A stretch of 64,000 nucleotides of DNA from Serinus canaria (GCF_022539315.1 NC_066316.1:102728179-102792178); one strand, 5' to 3'. Positions 36,801 through 50,420 are shown, counted from the stretch's first letter. Program-made: numbers and translations. Notes: generated from the sequence alone by a model not told the origin.

Positions 36801-37693
36801 GCTGTTTTCCACACATCCCCTGCACATTGTACAAGCGCATCATAAAATATTTTCCCATTATGGATTTCATTGTAAGCAAACTACCCAAACTCAGCTCAAT
36901 ACAGAGAATTTGTCATAATTCTGAAAGATATAGAGGTTGCTTAGGTTGAAAGTGTGACAACACTCATGTCCTCAATCTGAGTTTCTTCTGAAGAGGCAAA
37001 AATGACATGATTTTCCATGTATTACTATTCAACTGGATTCTTCTTCACATATATTTCCACCTGAAATAAGGAAAAATCCTTTGCCTGTGTCTCACTTGTG
37101 ATTTGACTTGGAGTAGAGGAAAAACTCTGCACATATTTTTTCTTTTAATTCATCCCTAACTGACATATTTCCCAACAGAGCACTCCTTGGACTCTGCAAG
37201 AGGCAGAGATTAAGCTCATCATCATGACTTTTGCTATTACTTGTAGAGGAAGAATTGTGGTAACAGCTTTGGTACCTCTCATATTAAAAGTACTAAAAAT
37301 TAGACCCGTATTTCAGTTTTGAAAATTGAATTTTCAAATTTTTGGATGAGGTTTCAGAGAAAAAATGGTCTGATTTTTTAATAAAAAACATCATGACAAA
37401 TATTGCCTAATGGTGTGGCCCTCAGAGGGTTATTTTAAATAGTTTGTCTCATTAATTGTTCCATTGAAGCTTCTAACATCACACAGAAATGTATCATGTA
37501 ATAAATACTATTTTTAGATAACACATTGCACATTAATGTCATTCTTTGCATATAATACATTCTGCACAGTCTGATATCAACTTTAATTACTACTGGCCAC
37601 TCTGGAACACTGGTAAAACCAACATTCAGAATATTTTTGGTATTTACCTCATAATTTAACAAGCTGATCACCTGATGCAGGGAAGCTAGGCTG
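33821..37693. other. Unique-looking non-coding stretch
   Basis: No gene or transposon recognised over about 3.9 kb. A-rich patches lie at about 36205-36250. A 12-bp tandem duplication (aattgtgttctg, then aattgtgttttg) lies at 36666-36689. A GC-richer block is at about 36390-36620. Confidence 0.5.
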
Positions 37694-37737
37694 CAGTGTA
37701 CCATAAGAAAGAACAAATTCTTTCTTATGGTACACTG
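37694..37737. repeat. Perfect 20-bp inverted repeat with 4-nt loop
   Basis: Arms 37694-37713 (cagtgtaccataagaaagaa) and 37718-37737 are exact reverse complements around the loop caaa. No mismatch is present in 20 bp, so the structure is young compared with the surrounding decayed repeats. It could form a strong hairpin in single-stranded DNA or RNA. Confidence 0.98.
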
Positions 37738-40700
37738 AGAACTGGCACAATGAAAGAGAAAGATATTCAGATGTTAAACCAAATTTGGAATGGTGTACAG
37801 AAGTGTGAAGTATTAATTTACAACATTAAAGCTTTTGTCAGATTTTAATGTGGAATAAAATCATAAGACACTCAAAATTACCACAATAATTCATCAAAAT
37901 GACATTGTATTTCCATAGTTGGATGACCTATACTTAACAACAATTTTCTAATGATTATGAAACACCAAGGCAAAAGACAAGGAAGTAACAAAAACATAAT
38001 TGCTTGAATATATTCATCATCTTATTTTTTATACACTAGCTTTGGTAAAAGACTCTTAATAAAGAGAAATACAGAGAGGTCAAATTCAAATTGCTGCTGA
38101 AGAAATCCCAGGAACAACCAGCAAGATGAGGAAGCTGGTTATGAGGAGTGGAGTGGGTGTGGGGTCAAATCAGAAAAATAAAAACAGAGGGAGGAATATA
38201 GACCAAAAATTAAACCAGGATGATGTCTTCCAAATATTAACTAATGATGTAATTTTCCATGTGCTTTTTTTTGCACAAGATGTTAGTTGCAAGGACACTG
38301 CATCACAGAAAAGTCTGCTAAAGCATAGTACAAAGAAGTCTGTGTACCTTGCTTGAAGTTCTCAAGTTGTAGATGCCAGCAGCTGTTTATATTTCAAATA
38401 CCTGCCTTGTAGTTAACCTAGACTGTCTTCCAGCCCTGGAAAGATTAGGATAATTCGGTGACAGGTAATATTTATAAATGTGCAGTATGTTAAATCTTAC
38501 CTTGAAATTTCTTCTTTGGAGCTTAACTGTATGCAGATGTTTGGACAAAATCTTTCAAGTAATATAAGGTATATGAGGGGCTGAAAGAGGTGCAACATTG
38601 TTCCAGGAATCCAAAGGTGTCATGGAAGTTTACTACTTTCGTGGATCTGGAAAAAGATATTGTATTTTTAATATATTATCGAATACAGGTTATGCAGTTA
38701 CTCTACAGCAAACAAGAAATAAAAATTGGATCCAGCTTTCAGCTTATGTAATTTTATACCTCCATGATTTCAGTATACCTTAACCAGCTTGGCCAGTTAA
38801 AGACAACAACTAACCTGTGATGAACCATCAAAAGGAAAAGCAATTTTTCTGAGTACTGAAGGATACTGTTTCTTGCTATAGTTGCTCTTTTGGACCACCA
38901 ATAATAATCAGTCACTCAACCCTGTTAGTCTTGAGCAGAGATATTACACACATCTAAAAAAACAAGCACCATAGCAAAATGCAGACAACTCAGCTCAGTT
39001 CCAGCCTTTTTGTGATTTTTTAGAGTTTCTAAAGGCCAGCTGAAATTGATGCTTGGGGGCTTCTTGAGCTATTACTAACCCATCAAAGGTGACTAAATGG
39101 TCAGGGAATGGGTATGGGTAACTACTAATTCATTTCAGTGATTTCCACCTGCCAGTGTTGCCCTTGTATACTGATTCCTTCTGCTCATAATTGTTAAATT
39201 TTAGTACCTTAGGATGTTCCAAATTCAGCTGGGGTCAAACTAGGAAGAGGAAAGTATCAGTCGTGAAGAACCCATCCTTTGTTTTTCTCCTTCCAGTGCA
39301 CACCTCAGACAAACCTGAAATTTGAAAGCAGCATTGAATAAAAACTACAGCACATGGTGACTTGTAGTCAGGTGGTGATTTGGCTCACACTACAGGCTGA
39401 AGGAGCTACCCACCCTAGGACTGTGATTTACTCCCATAAAACTCAGTGGGAAAAATTCAACTTGTGTGGAGTTGGATAAAGGCTCTGTATCTGTTTCCAA
39501 CCTTTTTGCTAATATTTTGAGGATATAATATTCCGGAGCTTGAAAATCTCCAACTATATATGCTGCATATATGTAACATATATTTCTTTACTTATCAGTA
39601 TGTATTTAACAGGAGGATGAATGCAGACTCCCTGTTAAACAGGCATATGGCAAACAAACATCTTGCTCAGGGTTTTTAACTTAATTGTATCTTCAGCAAC
39701 CAGAAGGTAAGACCAGCTGTCCATTCTAACATTCACAGTGTTGTGGTCTGTAACTGAAATGTCCTGAAAGCAGTAAAATTATACAGGGTTCAGTGACATG
39801 TTTTAATCCATGATCACTGCCTGGAGTGGATTTGACTGACCTTTCCAGGAAGAAGAATGTTCTTCTTGCCATATAGAATTAGCAAATTATAAATCTTTCA
39901 AGATTGGATAAGGCTGAGATTAGGGGACAAAAGGCCACATGTTGTAATGTGTCTTTTTCCTCCAGTAGTAGCTATTTTTGAGTATGCATTACAATGTTTT
40001 ATTTAGGATGTTGCCTTTTAAAGTTGTGTCATCACTTCCATTGAAAATGATGTTTCCAGTAATATAATGTGGTTTGAAATTTGTGTCTAAAAAATCTATC
40101 TTTGAAAAGAATATATTTTTTAATTGTAGCAGACAATTTTTCATTCTAAATTAAATTTACAGTAAGCAATGTATTCATTATTTTTTCTTGGCTATATTAG
40201 TCCATTTTCATAAAAACATAAAACTGACAGTCAAGTTTGTATGAAAATGAGAAATGAGCCTGAACAAAATCCCAAGGGAAAAGTATGAGCAGGAAGTTTG
40301 CAATCAGGCCATCATCTGCTTCTGAGTCTTTCAGCTAGAGAGAATCTATAGTTTAAAACAATATTGAATGCTTCAGGTGATATTGGGATGAAAGTGTTAC
40401 GTCCATTATGTGATCAGCCCTTTGCTGTGTGGGTTAGACCTCCATGGGTGCCACGGAAAAGTGACCTGCACAGCACTTGGCAAGAAGCCATGCAGCAAAC
40501 AGGGAGCAGCTCAGCTGGGGTGGCCCCATGGTAGGACCAAGAGTGGAGACCACTGACCTCAGCTTCAGGTTGCAGTGTGGGCAGGGGCTGTGGTAGCTGC
40601 TGGCTTCCTGCTACCAGCACCTGCTTTCTCTACAGTCGTAAGCACAAGCTGTCCACACCACAGCATTGGGAATACAGCACCTCATCCTATAAGATATGAC

Positions 40701-42155
40701 ATTTCTGTTGAGACTTCCCTTTTTCTTAGCTTCAAAGCAGGTATGGGAATGGAATTGGAAGACTTAACAAATCTTGTCCTTTTCTTATATAGTGTTTGAG
40801 CTCTTTGCCTTTTATGCTTCATCTCCTTACTGTGCTTGGAAATAAAAAATGACAGCAGCTCATCATGTCTGCAGCTCTGCTGTAGGAATCAAGAAAGGTT
40901 TCACTGAAATGATACAAGGAATTGATTTCATCCTTTATGTTTGTGACATTTTTTCACCTGTCACCCTACTCTCTATATATTGTTGCTCTGGAACTGTGAA
41001 CTTTCAGGAGTCAAGGCTGCTGTTTACTGGGAGAGGGTTGATATTTATGGGACCTTTGTGCATCCTCCCAAAGCTCCCAGGTTTTCAGGCTGTCCAAAAT
41101 AATGTGTATTAAAATATGTAAGAAATTTTATGAGGCAATTCTGGGCAGGTAATTACTACAATGGTTCTCCATAAGGTCACTCCCTTAACACTTTTCAACA
41201 CACTGTTGTGGAGATTCTCCAGCAAAAAAGGAACTTCAGAGTGTTCTTTAGTGTCACAGGGCCTTCCTTCTGTAGTGTGCTTTTCCAATAAAGTTTCTAG
41301 ACCTCTCTAAGAAGACAGCCTCTTCAAATCTTATGAAATCAACCTTTTGTTGAAGAAAATAATAAATTGAAAATAACAGCCCACAATTTTTTTTAATAAG
41401 AAAAGTCCCATCAAATTGCTCTTTGATAAAACATAATTCTGTTGTATTTTCATTTTACAGGAATTCTTGATGTTCCTCTACCCTTACACTAACTTCCTCA
41501 AGAAAACTTGAATGACCTGCAGAGGTTCAAAGGGTCAGTTGGCCAATTCCCTAGTTAAAGGTATGTTATGTTCAGTCTCTTGAATATGTCTTAGGATAAT
41601 TTCCCAGCTCTGGAGTGTGTAGCTGATCCTCTCAAGATAAACTCTGGTGCCACGATATATTACAGATTTGATAGTTGAATGATCATCAAACTATTTGGTT
41701 TAACTCAGTCTTTACATTCTTTCTCAAAACCAATGTAATTTCAGGTCAGATCTCTCATGTCTCTTTCTGACCTCAACAGCACCAAATCTTTGACCTTTCC
41801 TTCATTTTTAGGGAATATTGTTTCACAAGGGCAAAGTTGCAATTTTCATGACAGAAATTATTAGCAGGGCCACAGCCAGGGTTTGTGAGCAAGAAAAGAG
41901 ATGGTGCCTAAAGCACACACACCACGGACTGTGGAGTTCTAATGCTTTATTTGGCTGCCACATCTCCTACCACTATTTGAATATCTCAGTAACATGTGCA
42001 CAGGGTCTCCAGACTTCATCCTTATAATCACTCTGCATACTAGCTCTGGACAAACCATGGCTGCAAAGCAAGTCTTAGACTTGTTATAGGCTTTGTAAAG
42101 GAACTTCTCAGGCTCTTCAGTTCTTAAAGAGTGCTCATAAGAAAGAAGGAGAGTG
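37738..42155. other. Unique-looking non-coding stretch
   Basis: No gene is supported. The stretch 39430-39451 (actcccataaaactcagtgg plus 2 nt) resembles the palindromic 'actcccattga...tcaatgggag' core of an old amniote repeat, but it is too short to call. A TA-rich patch lies at about 39552-39590. Confidence 0.5.
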
Positions 42156-42159
42156 ATGC

Positions 42160-42456
42160 TTTACATGTACAGGCAGTGATTGGACAAGGGGGACAATGGC
42201 TTTGATTGAAAAGAGGAGAAATTTAGAGTAGATGTTGGGGAACAATTCCTTACTCAGAGAGTGTTTAGACCCTGGAACAGATTTCCCAGAGAAGCTGGAA
42301 CATGTTTCAGAGAGGTGATGCCTCACCCTGGAAATGTTCAAGGCCAGGCTGGATGAGGCTCTGAGAAACCTGCTCTAGTGGAAGGTATCCCTGCCCATGG
42401 CAGAGGGTTGGAACTAGATGATCTTTCTAACCCATTCCATGATTCTTTGATAGGAA
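42160..42456 (+). mobile_element. CR1 LINE 3' end, plus orientation
   Basis: A clear CR1 3' region. Blocks in order are 'ttggacaagggggacaatgg' near 42179, 'agaccctggaacagatttcc' near 42268, 'ttcaaggccaggctggatga' near 42338, and 'ctagtggaaggtatccctgc' near 42375. It then has 'atggcagagggttggaacta' near 42398 and a tail 'ccattccatgattctttga'. About 15 nt are deleted just before the tail, where the family normally has 'aaggtcccttccaa'. It is better preserved than the copy at 7.65-8.29 kb. Confidence 0.95.
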
Positions 42457-45400
42457 ACACAAGAGAATTACTAATCTGCAGGAGAAAAAACACCATGTCA
42501 GCTTTCTGCCATATCTGAAACCCCCTGGCCTTCAGTCACTTTTGCCATCCTTCTATCTCATCAACCTTCTTTTCAGGATATTTGACCGATGATCATGAGT
42601 ATTTTTAAATTTTAGATTATAACTTTTTTTCCTGCTATTTTATCATTCTGTTAGAGTTCTACTTCATCAGAAAAAGTCTTGCTACTATGGGGATCATCAA
42701 TTGTTGATGTCCCTTTCACCTCAGATATCAAGCTCAGTTTTCACCAAAGGGCTTGTTTTATGTTAATATAGCACTTGTAGTACACTCAAAATGACATAAT
42801 CAGGGTGATAGTCTTTCTTCATTGATGAAGTCAAGGCTTAAGATGTAGAATAAATCAGAAGAGCAAATTTACTTTTTCTGTGTGTTCTGTGGCTCAGCAT
42901 GTACAACAGACAAAAGATAAAACAGCAAAGAATTGCAGCAGCGAGCTTCAGATTTCAGCTAGGTGTGTTCCTACAGGTGAGCAAGGAAGGGCATTGACTT
43001 TTCCAAAGGTAAAAAACACAACAAAAATTTCCTTATGGCCTAACTTTTCCAACTGTTTAGTGAAAGCCTGCATTGCTTTGGAGCATTACCACTTACTTGG
43101 CTAAGAAGTTATCCCCTTAAAGTTGGACCAGGATGCCCTTGTCAAACCACTGGAATTATTCACTTTGGAGTGGAGTAATGTTACATATCTTTTGGGGTCA
43201 TCCATTTAAAAAAATAAAAGGGCCCAAAAAAATCTCCTTTTTTCCGTTCCTCATTAAAATCACTGACAGAGTGCTCTTGGTCAACAGCAATCTGTGTGAG
43301 GTCAGTATTCACACCTGGAGGAAGGAAGAACCACAGATAGCAACTGTTTTTTTCTATACAAAGCATGCTACACCCATAGTCATTAGCAGAGAGAGTGGGA
43401 GAGCAGACAGTTATTATAAAGCATACTCTTCACTATGATACTGTCAAGGCTTCTTCTGTACTGATGTTTACTGCTTTATACCCTTTGGGATATCAGCAGG
43501 GTTAGATCAATAGCAATCCTATGACAAAATACAGCTTCATGCTTGATTTTTGTTACCTGAGGTTATAATTGACTTTGTTTATCTGTGTGAGTTTTCATAC
43601 ATTGCCGCCCATAAACCAGTAAAGTACATAAGTGTGTCCCACTTCTTTTCTTTTTCCTTCTGTATTTTTGATTGTTGTCTATTTAAGAGTTATAGACAGA
43701 TCTCTGAATTGCTTTAGGTATGACATTATTTTTGTGGTAGGAGGGGTAGGATTTCCTGCCCTAAACTTTCTACTTTGGTGTCTAGAGCGTGGATGGTTCA
43801 CGGCACGCCCTTTGAAATCTGTGGGGAGAAACAGGAGCTATGAGAATGGCTGTTCAGCTGGCTAGTTCTAGGTATCTTACTTAACCTGGGATAAACTGAA
43901 GTCCAGAAGTGCCCTTCTTCTTTCCACTGAATACAGTGAGAGCTTGTAAGGACCAGTTTAGATGTAAACATCTATATTTGGCCAGATGGAATCCATCTGG
44001 CTCTCGTTATTTCTATGTATTGTCCAGAAGGCATCTAATTTCAGATGTTAGCAACTAACAATAGTAACAAATTCTTTACAGAAAATATAGCAGCAACAGG
44101 CTCTTTTGGACACAGGGATGTGTGCTGACACTGGTCACAAGTCTCTGCACACAAAAAATATTTAAGCCTATATGAGTTCCTGGAAAGCCAAATGAGGTTT
44201 TCCTCTTTAAATGTTCATTGATAAATGAAAACTCTGTAAGAAATCAACATGCTTATTTTTTTTTTATTTTCCTTTTCACTTGCATATCACCACTTGTCAC
44301 ATTTTTAATGGCTAAAAAACCAGTTACAACTGCTCTGGCAATACACTCTGTGTCATGTGTTATTTGGAAGGAAAGAGCAGATGATCGCATTGGCACACAA
44401 GCTCCGAAACTAGCCTGTGCAAACTGAGCAAAGAGCACTCCCCTTGGGACAGGATGATTTTTTTTAGCAAGAATGGGGATGCAATCCCAGCCCCAGCACC
44501 ATGCTTTCCCTGAGCAGCCAGCCCTGCACCTGTACTCTCAAACCTCATAAACCGCCCGTGTCTGTCTGGACTCACTTGCCTGATATGTGAATTCTTTTAA
44601 AATCTTTCTGAGGCAATTTAAATCTCTCAGCATCAGGAGAGCTACTCCTTATTGGACTGAGCCACACTTCAACTTCTCTGTCAAAATTGCTCTAACAATG
44701 AGGTTTTGTGCTGGGTGTCTTTGAGAGGTATTTATTACTCGAGGCCATACAGTCTTTTACAGGCCAACATACGCTCTCATTGTTTTATATGAAGAAAAAA
44801 GTTACGCAAGGCTGGGTTGGAAGTTCCTTGGAAGCAAATAGAGAACTATTGTGTAATAACAGATGTTATTGTATAGCATTTTTCAACATTTACTCTAGAC
44901 CAGAAAATAAGGACTCACTTTGAACGGGGGGCATTGCATTGACATGCCTACAAGTCAAGGCTGTTCTTTCTTCAAGGGTTTTTTAATAAAAAGAAAAATT
45001 GTATCAAATATCTAACATGGGCAACTCTGATAACATCACTAGTGGTAATCTAAGTCAGTCACTTAATTACATAAATGGGGGTAACATATAGCTGCTAATA
45101 ATTTCTGAAAGTTTTAGATTAAATGAAAATTACTAAAATTCTGTTGGCTGGAGTGCTGCACATGGATAGCTGTGAAGGATGGCATTCCCAGGACATGGAT
45201 ACAATGTCACTCATGTAGTGAAATGGCACATACTCTTGACAGTAGATGCAGAAGAACATTTGAAAGGAGGTAATATGTGCTTGGGTTTTTTTTAGATAAA
45301 AAGCTCTAATTTTTCCCCCCGTTACTGGACACGACACAGTTGGGTTCTCAGTTTAACTGGCTTTACCACAAGCTACAAAGAAAACCATGACTGCTACTGC

Positions 45401-48400
45401 TGAACTTGCACTGAGGCAGAGGATTAGCCTGTCTTCTGAGAACCTGACAGTGTCCTTGGAGCACATGCAATGTAGAGAGGGTTATTTAAATAAACTTAGA
45501 CACAGTTTCAGCCTTTGTACGTTTATTAGTAACCCACACATCGTTGCCTTGCACTGTTTCCATCTGCATGAACTCAAATATTAGGACATTTTTCAGAGCA
45601 CCCAAAAAGAGCCAGTGTGAGCTTAAATTTGATATGTCTAAAGTAGAAATCCCCACAAAACATGCCTAGTCTTATTTTTAGTTTCTACAGAAAGCAGCTT
45701 GGCACCATCTACTTACTGTGAAACAGCAGTCATAGCTGAGCTGGAATTTTTTCTGGATGCAGAATTTGCCCATACTGAATATTTTAAAGCTTGAAGCTTC
45801 TGGTAGCATACCAATAACTTTAAATGTACTCATTTACCCTCCTTCTCAGCTTACAATTAATCTTATTCTGTCATGAATTAATTTACAGATACTGCAGATA
45901 ACTCTAACTTACATTTCATTCTGGTCTGTAAGGTTTTTTTTCCCATAACCAATATACATCAGGCAGAATAAAAACAAGTTGGATGTCATTACAAACTAGG
46001 GCTTTCTAGTTTCTGCTCATTATCTCCTCTGTATTTTTGATATAAATCTATCCTCTTTTACTTATAAAACTTTCAGAAAAGTGTTCCAAACATAATTTTG
46101 TTGGTTATTTCAAAACAAAATTTTCCTCTTTTAAAACTTCAACTTCTTGCCTTACATGTCCTGCTCCTCTTTTAGTTCTTCATCTTTCTCTGACAACAAA
46201 ACATCACCTTCTACATCCATCTTCATGACACTCAGCTGAAGGTTGGAAGCCAGTGGCCAGTGTAGTTACCCACCCACGGTGGCTCCTGTTCCAACATCAG
46301 CTGATGTGGAACCAAAACTGACAACAGTGCTTTAACCCCCAAACAGCACTTTTTCTGTCCTAAATGATCCTCACCTATTCCATCCACCAGTCCAATTTTA
46401 CCAAAATCAGCTTTAGGCTTTATTCTTGCTACTTTTGTTTGGAAGAAGCATCCACACATATCAGGACATATCAGGATCCTCTTCAAAGAGCTTCTCTTCC
46501 ATAACACCCTCAAACAACATGATAATGGTTGGTCTAAAAGTCCAGAGTATTTTCATAGTGTCAGTAACAAACTCACCTGTTCCTGTGTTTCAGCTCTTCA
46601 GGCACAGGCCTATGTTTCACTGCATGTTTGTGCAGCACTTAACTCAATTTTAGTGACTGCCAGCCGTGGGTAGCAGTTCAAGCAGAGCTTGAAACACAGG
46701 AAGCAGAGCTTGAACAAGATGATCCAAGAAAAAAGAATATCATGTTACTTCTCCAGTTACATATGCTCTGTGGGACAGTTTCTCATTTCAGCCACCGCAG
46801 TGTAAATCTGGAATAATTCCACTGGAAAGCAGCTCTTCTGCACCAGAACATGGTGTATTGTATCTACTGTTTGCTGTTAAACACGGGGGATGACTTTTCC
46901 ATTTATACATCATTTCTTTCAAGCTTTAACATTATTTCGGGCTTTGCATGTTAGGCTTGTTATGATCCATGTGGCACCAAAATAAATCTCTTCCTCCTGC
47001 CTCTGCCTTTTTTTTTCTCATTCAACAGAGGGGAAGATGTGCTAATTAAGTCTCTTCTTTATTGAAGACAGATGCACGTTTTCAGCAGTTTACTGGAAGT
47101 GTCATTTCTAAAAAAATATGGGAAACTGCAAAAAAAAAGTCATGACTTCAAATATGCCTGCAGGAAGAAGGGATATTTCTTATCTGCTATGCAGGAGTAT
47201 TTCAGCAGTACTGACAGGCAATTGCTGTAGGGTTTCACCTACCCCTGGCAGATCCTGTCCCCACGGGATCCATCTCAGTTTTATTTACATCTATCCTGTG
47301 TCTAGGTACGTTCCTCCAAATCTGCCAGCAATGTTGACAAGGGCCTGTGGCTGGCAGAAAAAGCTGCTGGGCGCCCATTAGAGTGTGAAGCACTTTGGAG
47401 GTTTGGCTTTCAGAGCAGGTGTAGCGGAAAGGAGGAGGGTGGATGTGGATGGCAGCAAGAAGTGTCAGCTGTCAGGGACCTGGGCAGAAAGGACAAAGGA
47501 GTGGGCTGGCAGCAATGCAGAGAGGTCTGATGGGGAGCAGGAATGGTAGATGTGTTGTTTTGGAGCAGAGAAGGTCACTGGGGGTTTGGGGTGAAAAGAA
47601 GAAAGTGGCAGAAGTTCAGGGCTGGTAAGAAGGTTCGATTTAGAGGCAGAGGTGCAGAGAAACCTGCCCTCTTCTCAGTTCTCAATCCACAAACTTTGTC
47701 TTCACTGGTAGAAAACTGCCAACAGACATTATTAAAGTAATTTCATTAGAGAGTAACAGTGCTCAGTCTGACTGCAGCTGGAGCTGGGGGCCTTCAGAGC
47801 ACTATGTTGCATTAGAGGAAACTGCATGTGAAGTTCTTCAGGTTGTCCTGAGACTCTGAGAAGTCAGGTGATAATTATGTTGATTTGAAACCATAAAGTT
47901 TCCCATTATTCTTGTTTTATAAACAAAATTAGTCAACCTTGATAAAAAAAATTAATATTAATCAGGAATAAGGGATAACATCACTGATATTTTTGAAATT
48001 AACTTTTTTCCAGACAGATAAATGTCCTTAAAATGTCACTGATCAACTTAGACAACAGAACTAGAATGCTTTTTTCCCAAGAATTTCAAGATATTCTGTC
48101 CAGTGGCCACGAAAGAAAGAGAGGAATGTCATTTGGGAAAGAAAGGCACTTCAATAATTCTATTTATTTATTTCTGGTAACATCCATTCACCAAGTCAAT
48201 TAAAAAAAAAAACAAACTACTGTAATTCTTCTAAAAACAGAAGAGTAAATAAAGTTTCATAGAAAAAAGCAAAATAATAACAGTTTTAATGTCTAATTAG
48301 GAACTGCAACTCTTTTGATGATATTCTAACTGGAGAGATTATTTTAGAGTCAGAGAACGCACTGGGACTGCCAGTGAGGTACTACAAAGGGATTTCTGAA

Positions 48401-50044
48401 AACTTCAGGGATGTGTTGGCACAAGGACAGGTTTGTGAATGTGTCTTGAATTTCTTGGTGCTGGTTATCTTCTCCGATCTGTGCAACTTTCAGCCTACAA
48501 ACCACACTGTGCAAGCATTTCAAATGTCCTGTGTAACTATAAAAGTTAAAGTTTAAACTGAGTCCTTTCCAAAAAGCATGTGGAGACTTAACAATCAGAC
48601 AAAGTATTGGCTATGGCCAAATGTTAGAAAGAAGCTCCTAAGATCTATAAATAAGCAAAACCTGACAGATTAGCTGAGAGGAGCAAATGCATGTCTCTGC
48701 TGACTCAAATATTCACTCCTGCTACTAAATAGTGCTTTTATAAAGAAGAAATAAACTATATCCACTAACTGTCAATGTCTCTATTCTCAACTCTGTGTTA
48801 TGAAGATCTCTATCTAGGAATAAACTTCCTCTAAGATAAAACAAGACTGTGAGCTTTAGAGACAATAGATAGATTGTCCCTGTAGCTGAAGAGACTAATC
48901 CTTAAGCATTTTAAAGAATACAGTGTATTCTTCAAATTGTGTCTAACACAATTGCACTTTGTTAAAAATTGGCTCTTGGCAATATGGGGGATGGAGGAAT
49001 AGGAGCAATTCTACCTTTTTTCCTTTTCTTTCAAAAGACCAAGTGGCCATGTTTTGTCTCTGATTATCCTTTATTGTCTTCCCAAAGCTGTACGTGTGTA
49101 CATTAAGGGATATTTTTCCATATGGCTTTAGGAAGTGTAGTACACAAATACATTTTCATTAAGTTAGTGACTCTGATACAGATAGCTGGTGTTAGATTAT
49201 TGCAGTTTACACAAATGAATGTAGACAATATAAATCTAAGCTATACATCAAGAATATAAAAAGGGGAAAAAAATCATGTTACAATAACTGCTTTTGCCAG
49301 TAATGCAGCTGGCAATACAGCTGTGACTTTGCAGAAAATTACTTTTATCTGCAGTCTTTTTATGTAGAGCAACAATTAAGTAAAATAGAACCATATGATA
49401 TTATGGATGAGAAGGGGTTCTTTGAAATACTTTTACTTAAAAAAAAAAAGAAACAATATGAAAATGTGTCTTAATATGCACTGGTTCCACTAGATCAATG
49501 TCAAAAAGTGAAGGGGACCATACAGCAGTCTGAGACTGATAAAATGTAATTGGCTCTGCTCTGCCTGTGTCACGTGTAGAACTTATGCAGTTGCATAGTT
49601 TAAACTACTTGTATGCTGTGACATTTCTAACTGCTTCCAGCTCCAGCTTTGTCACACCCATGGTGCTTCCTGCCTGGGAGCCACCTTCCCTGCAGCACAC
49701 AGGTCACATCCATCTGCCCCATGCCATAGAGTCAGGATGGCCTGCAGCTCTGATGATGCCGAGCTGCTTGTGGAAAGCAAACACTTGTGCTGGACACATT
49801 GTGCCTTCAGCCTCTCTGAGCTGCTCTCTGGAATCTGTAATGTGCTCTAGTATAGGTGCTGATGGCCCCTTTCAGACTAAAGCTTTCAGCTCCCCCAGTA
49901 CTCTGTGTTGCCTCCATGCAGCTTTTCCTGCCTGGCACCGTGGGTGCATCTGTACTAGAGAGAGGTACAGAACAGAGGGGACAAGGCACAGGCACACCCC
50001 TGACATCAGGAGGATGGCCTGGGGGGCTGCAGCTTCTGTGAGGC
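42457..50044. other. Unique-looking non-coding stretch
   Basis: About 7.6 kb without a recognised gene. Small items: an 8-bp palindrome at about 43984-44002 (ccagatgg/ccatctgg), a 14-bp direct repeat (aagcagagcttgaa) at 46680-46693 and 46701-46714, and a purine-rich block at about 47410-47640. A 195-codon plus-strand frame (49567-50154) runs from unique sequence into the LTR and is not a gene. The segment 46960-47110 is a possible conserved element. Confidence 0.5.
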
Positions 50045-50170
50045 TGTACTGGAGTTTGCTGGGTAGAGTTCATTTTCTTCACAGCAGCTGGTATGGGGCT
50101 GTGTTTTGGAATTGTGCTGGAAACAGTGCTGATAGCTCAGGGATGTTTTTGTAATTGCTGAGAAGGCCTT

Positions 50171-50217
50171 ATCATAAAAGGCCTTATCTCTCACACAGAG
50201 ATAAGGCCTTTTATGAT
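50171..50217. repeat. Perfect 21-bp inverted repeat inside the LTR
   Basis: Arms 50171-50191 and 50197-50217 are exact reverse complements around the loop cacac. The motif aaggccttat also occurs in direct orientation at the left (50163-50172). As I recall the family, only one 'aaggcctttt' motif is normal here, so the hairpin is probably specific to this copy. Confidence 0.97.
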
Positions 50218-50367
50218 CCCCACCCCACCAACAACAGGTGTCCAAGGATCTAGGAGGGGACGCAGCCAGGACAGATGACCCCAGCTGACCCATGGGATAT
50301 GCCAAACCATACCAACTAGAGCATTTAGAGCTGGGAAAGAAGGAAGAAGTGGGAGATGTTGGCATTT

Positions 50368-50420
50368 GTCACTGTTACTCATGATGGAGCCCCAAGTCAC
50401 TGTTACTCATGATGGAGCCC
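50368..50420. repeat. 28-bp tandem duplication inside the LTR
   Basis: The segment starting gtcactgttactcatgatgg at 50368 repeats with a 28-bp period starting at 50396, almost without mismatch. The family normally carries one such segment. It lies downstream of the decayed TATA position, roughly at the transcription start region. Confidence 0.93.

Noticed and set aside
49567..50154. 195-codon plus-strand frame, the longest outside the TTCCC arrays
   Set aside because: Runs from unique sequence into the 5' part of the LTR. No protein family is recognisable, and antisense and shifted frames over it are also open, as expected for a GC-richer patch.
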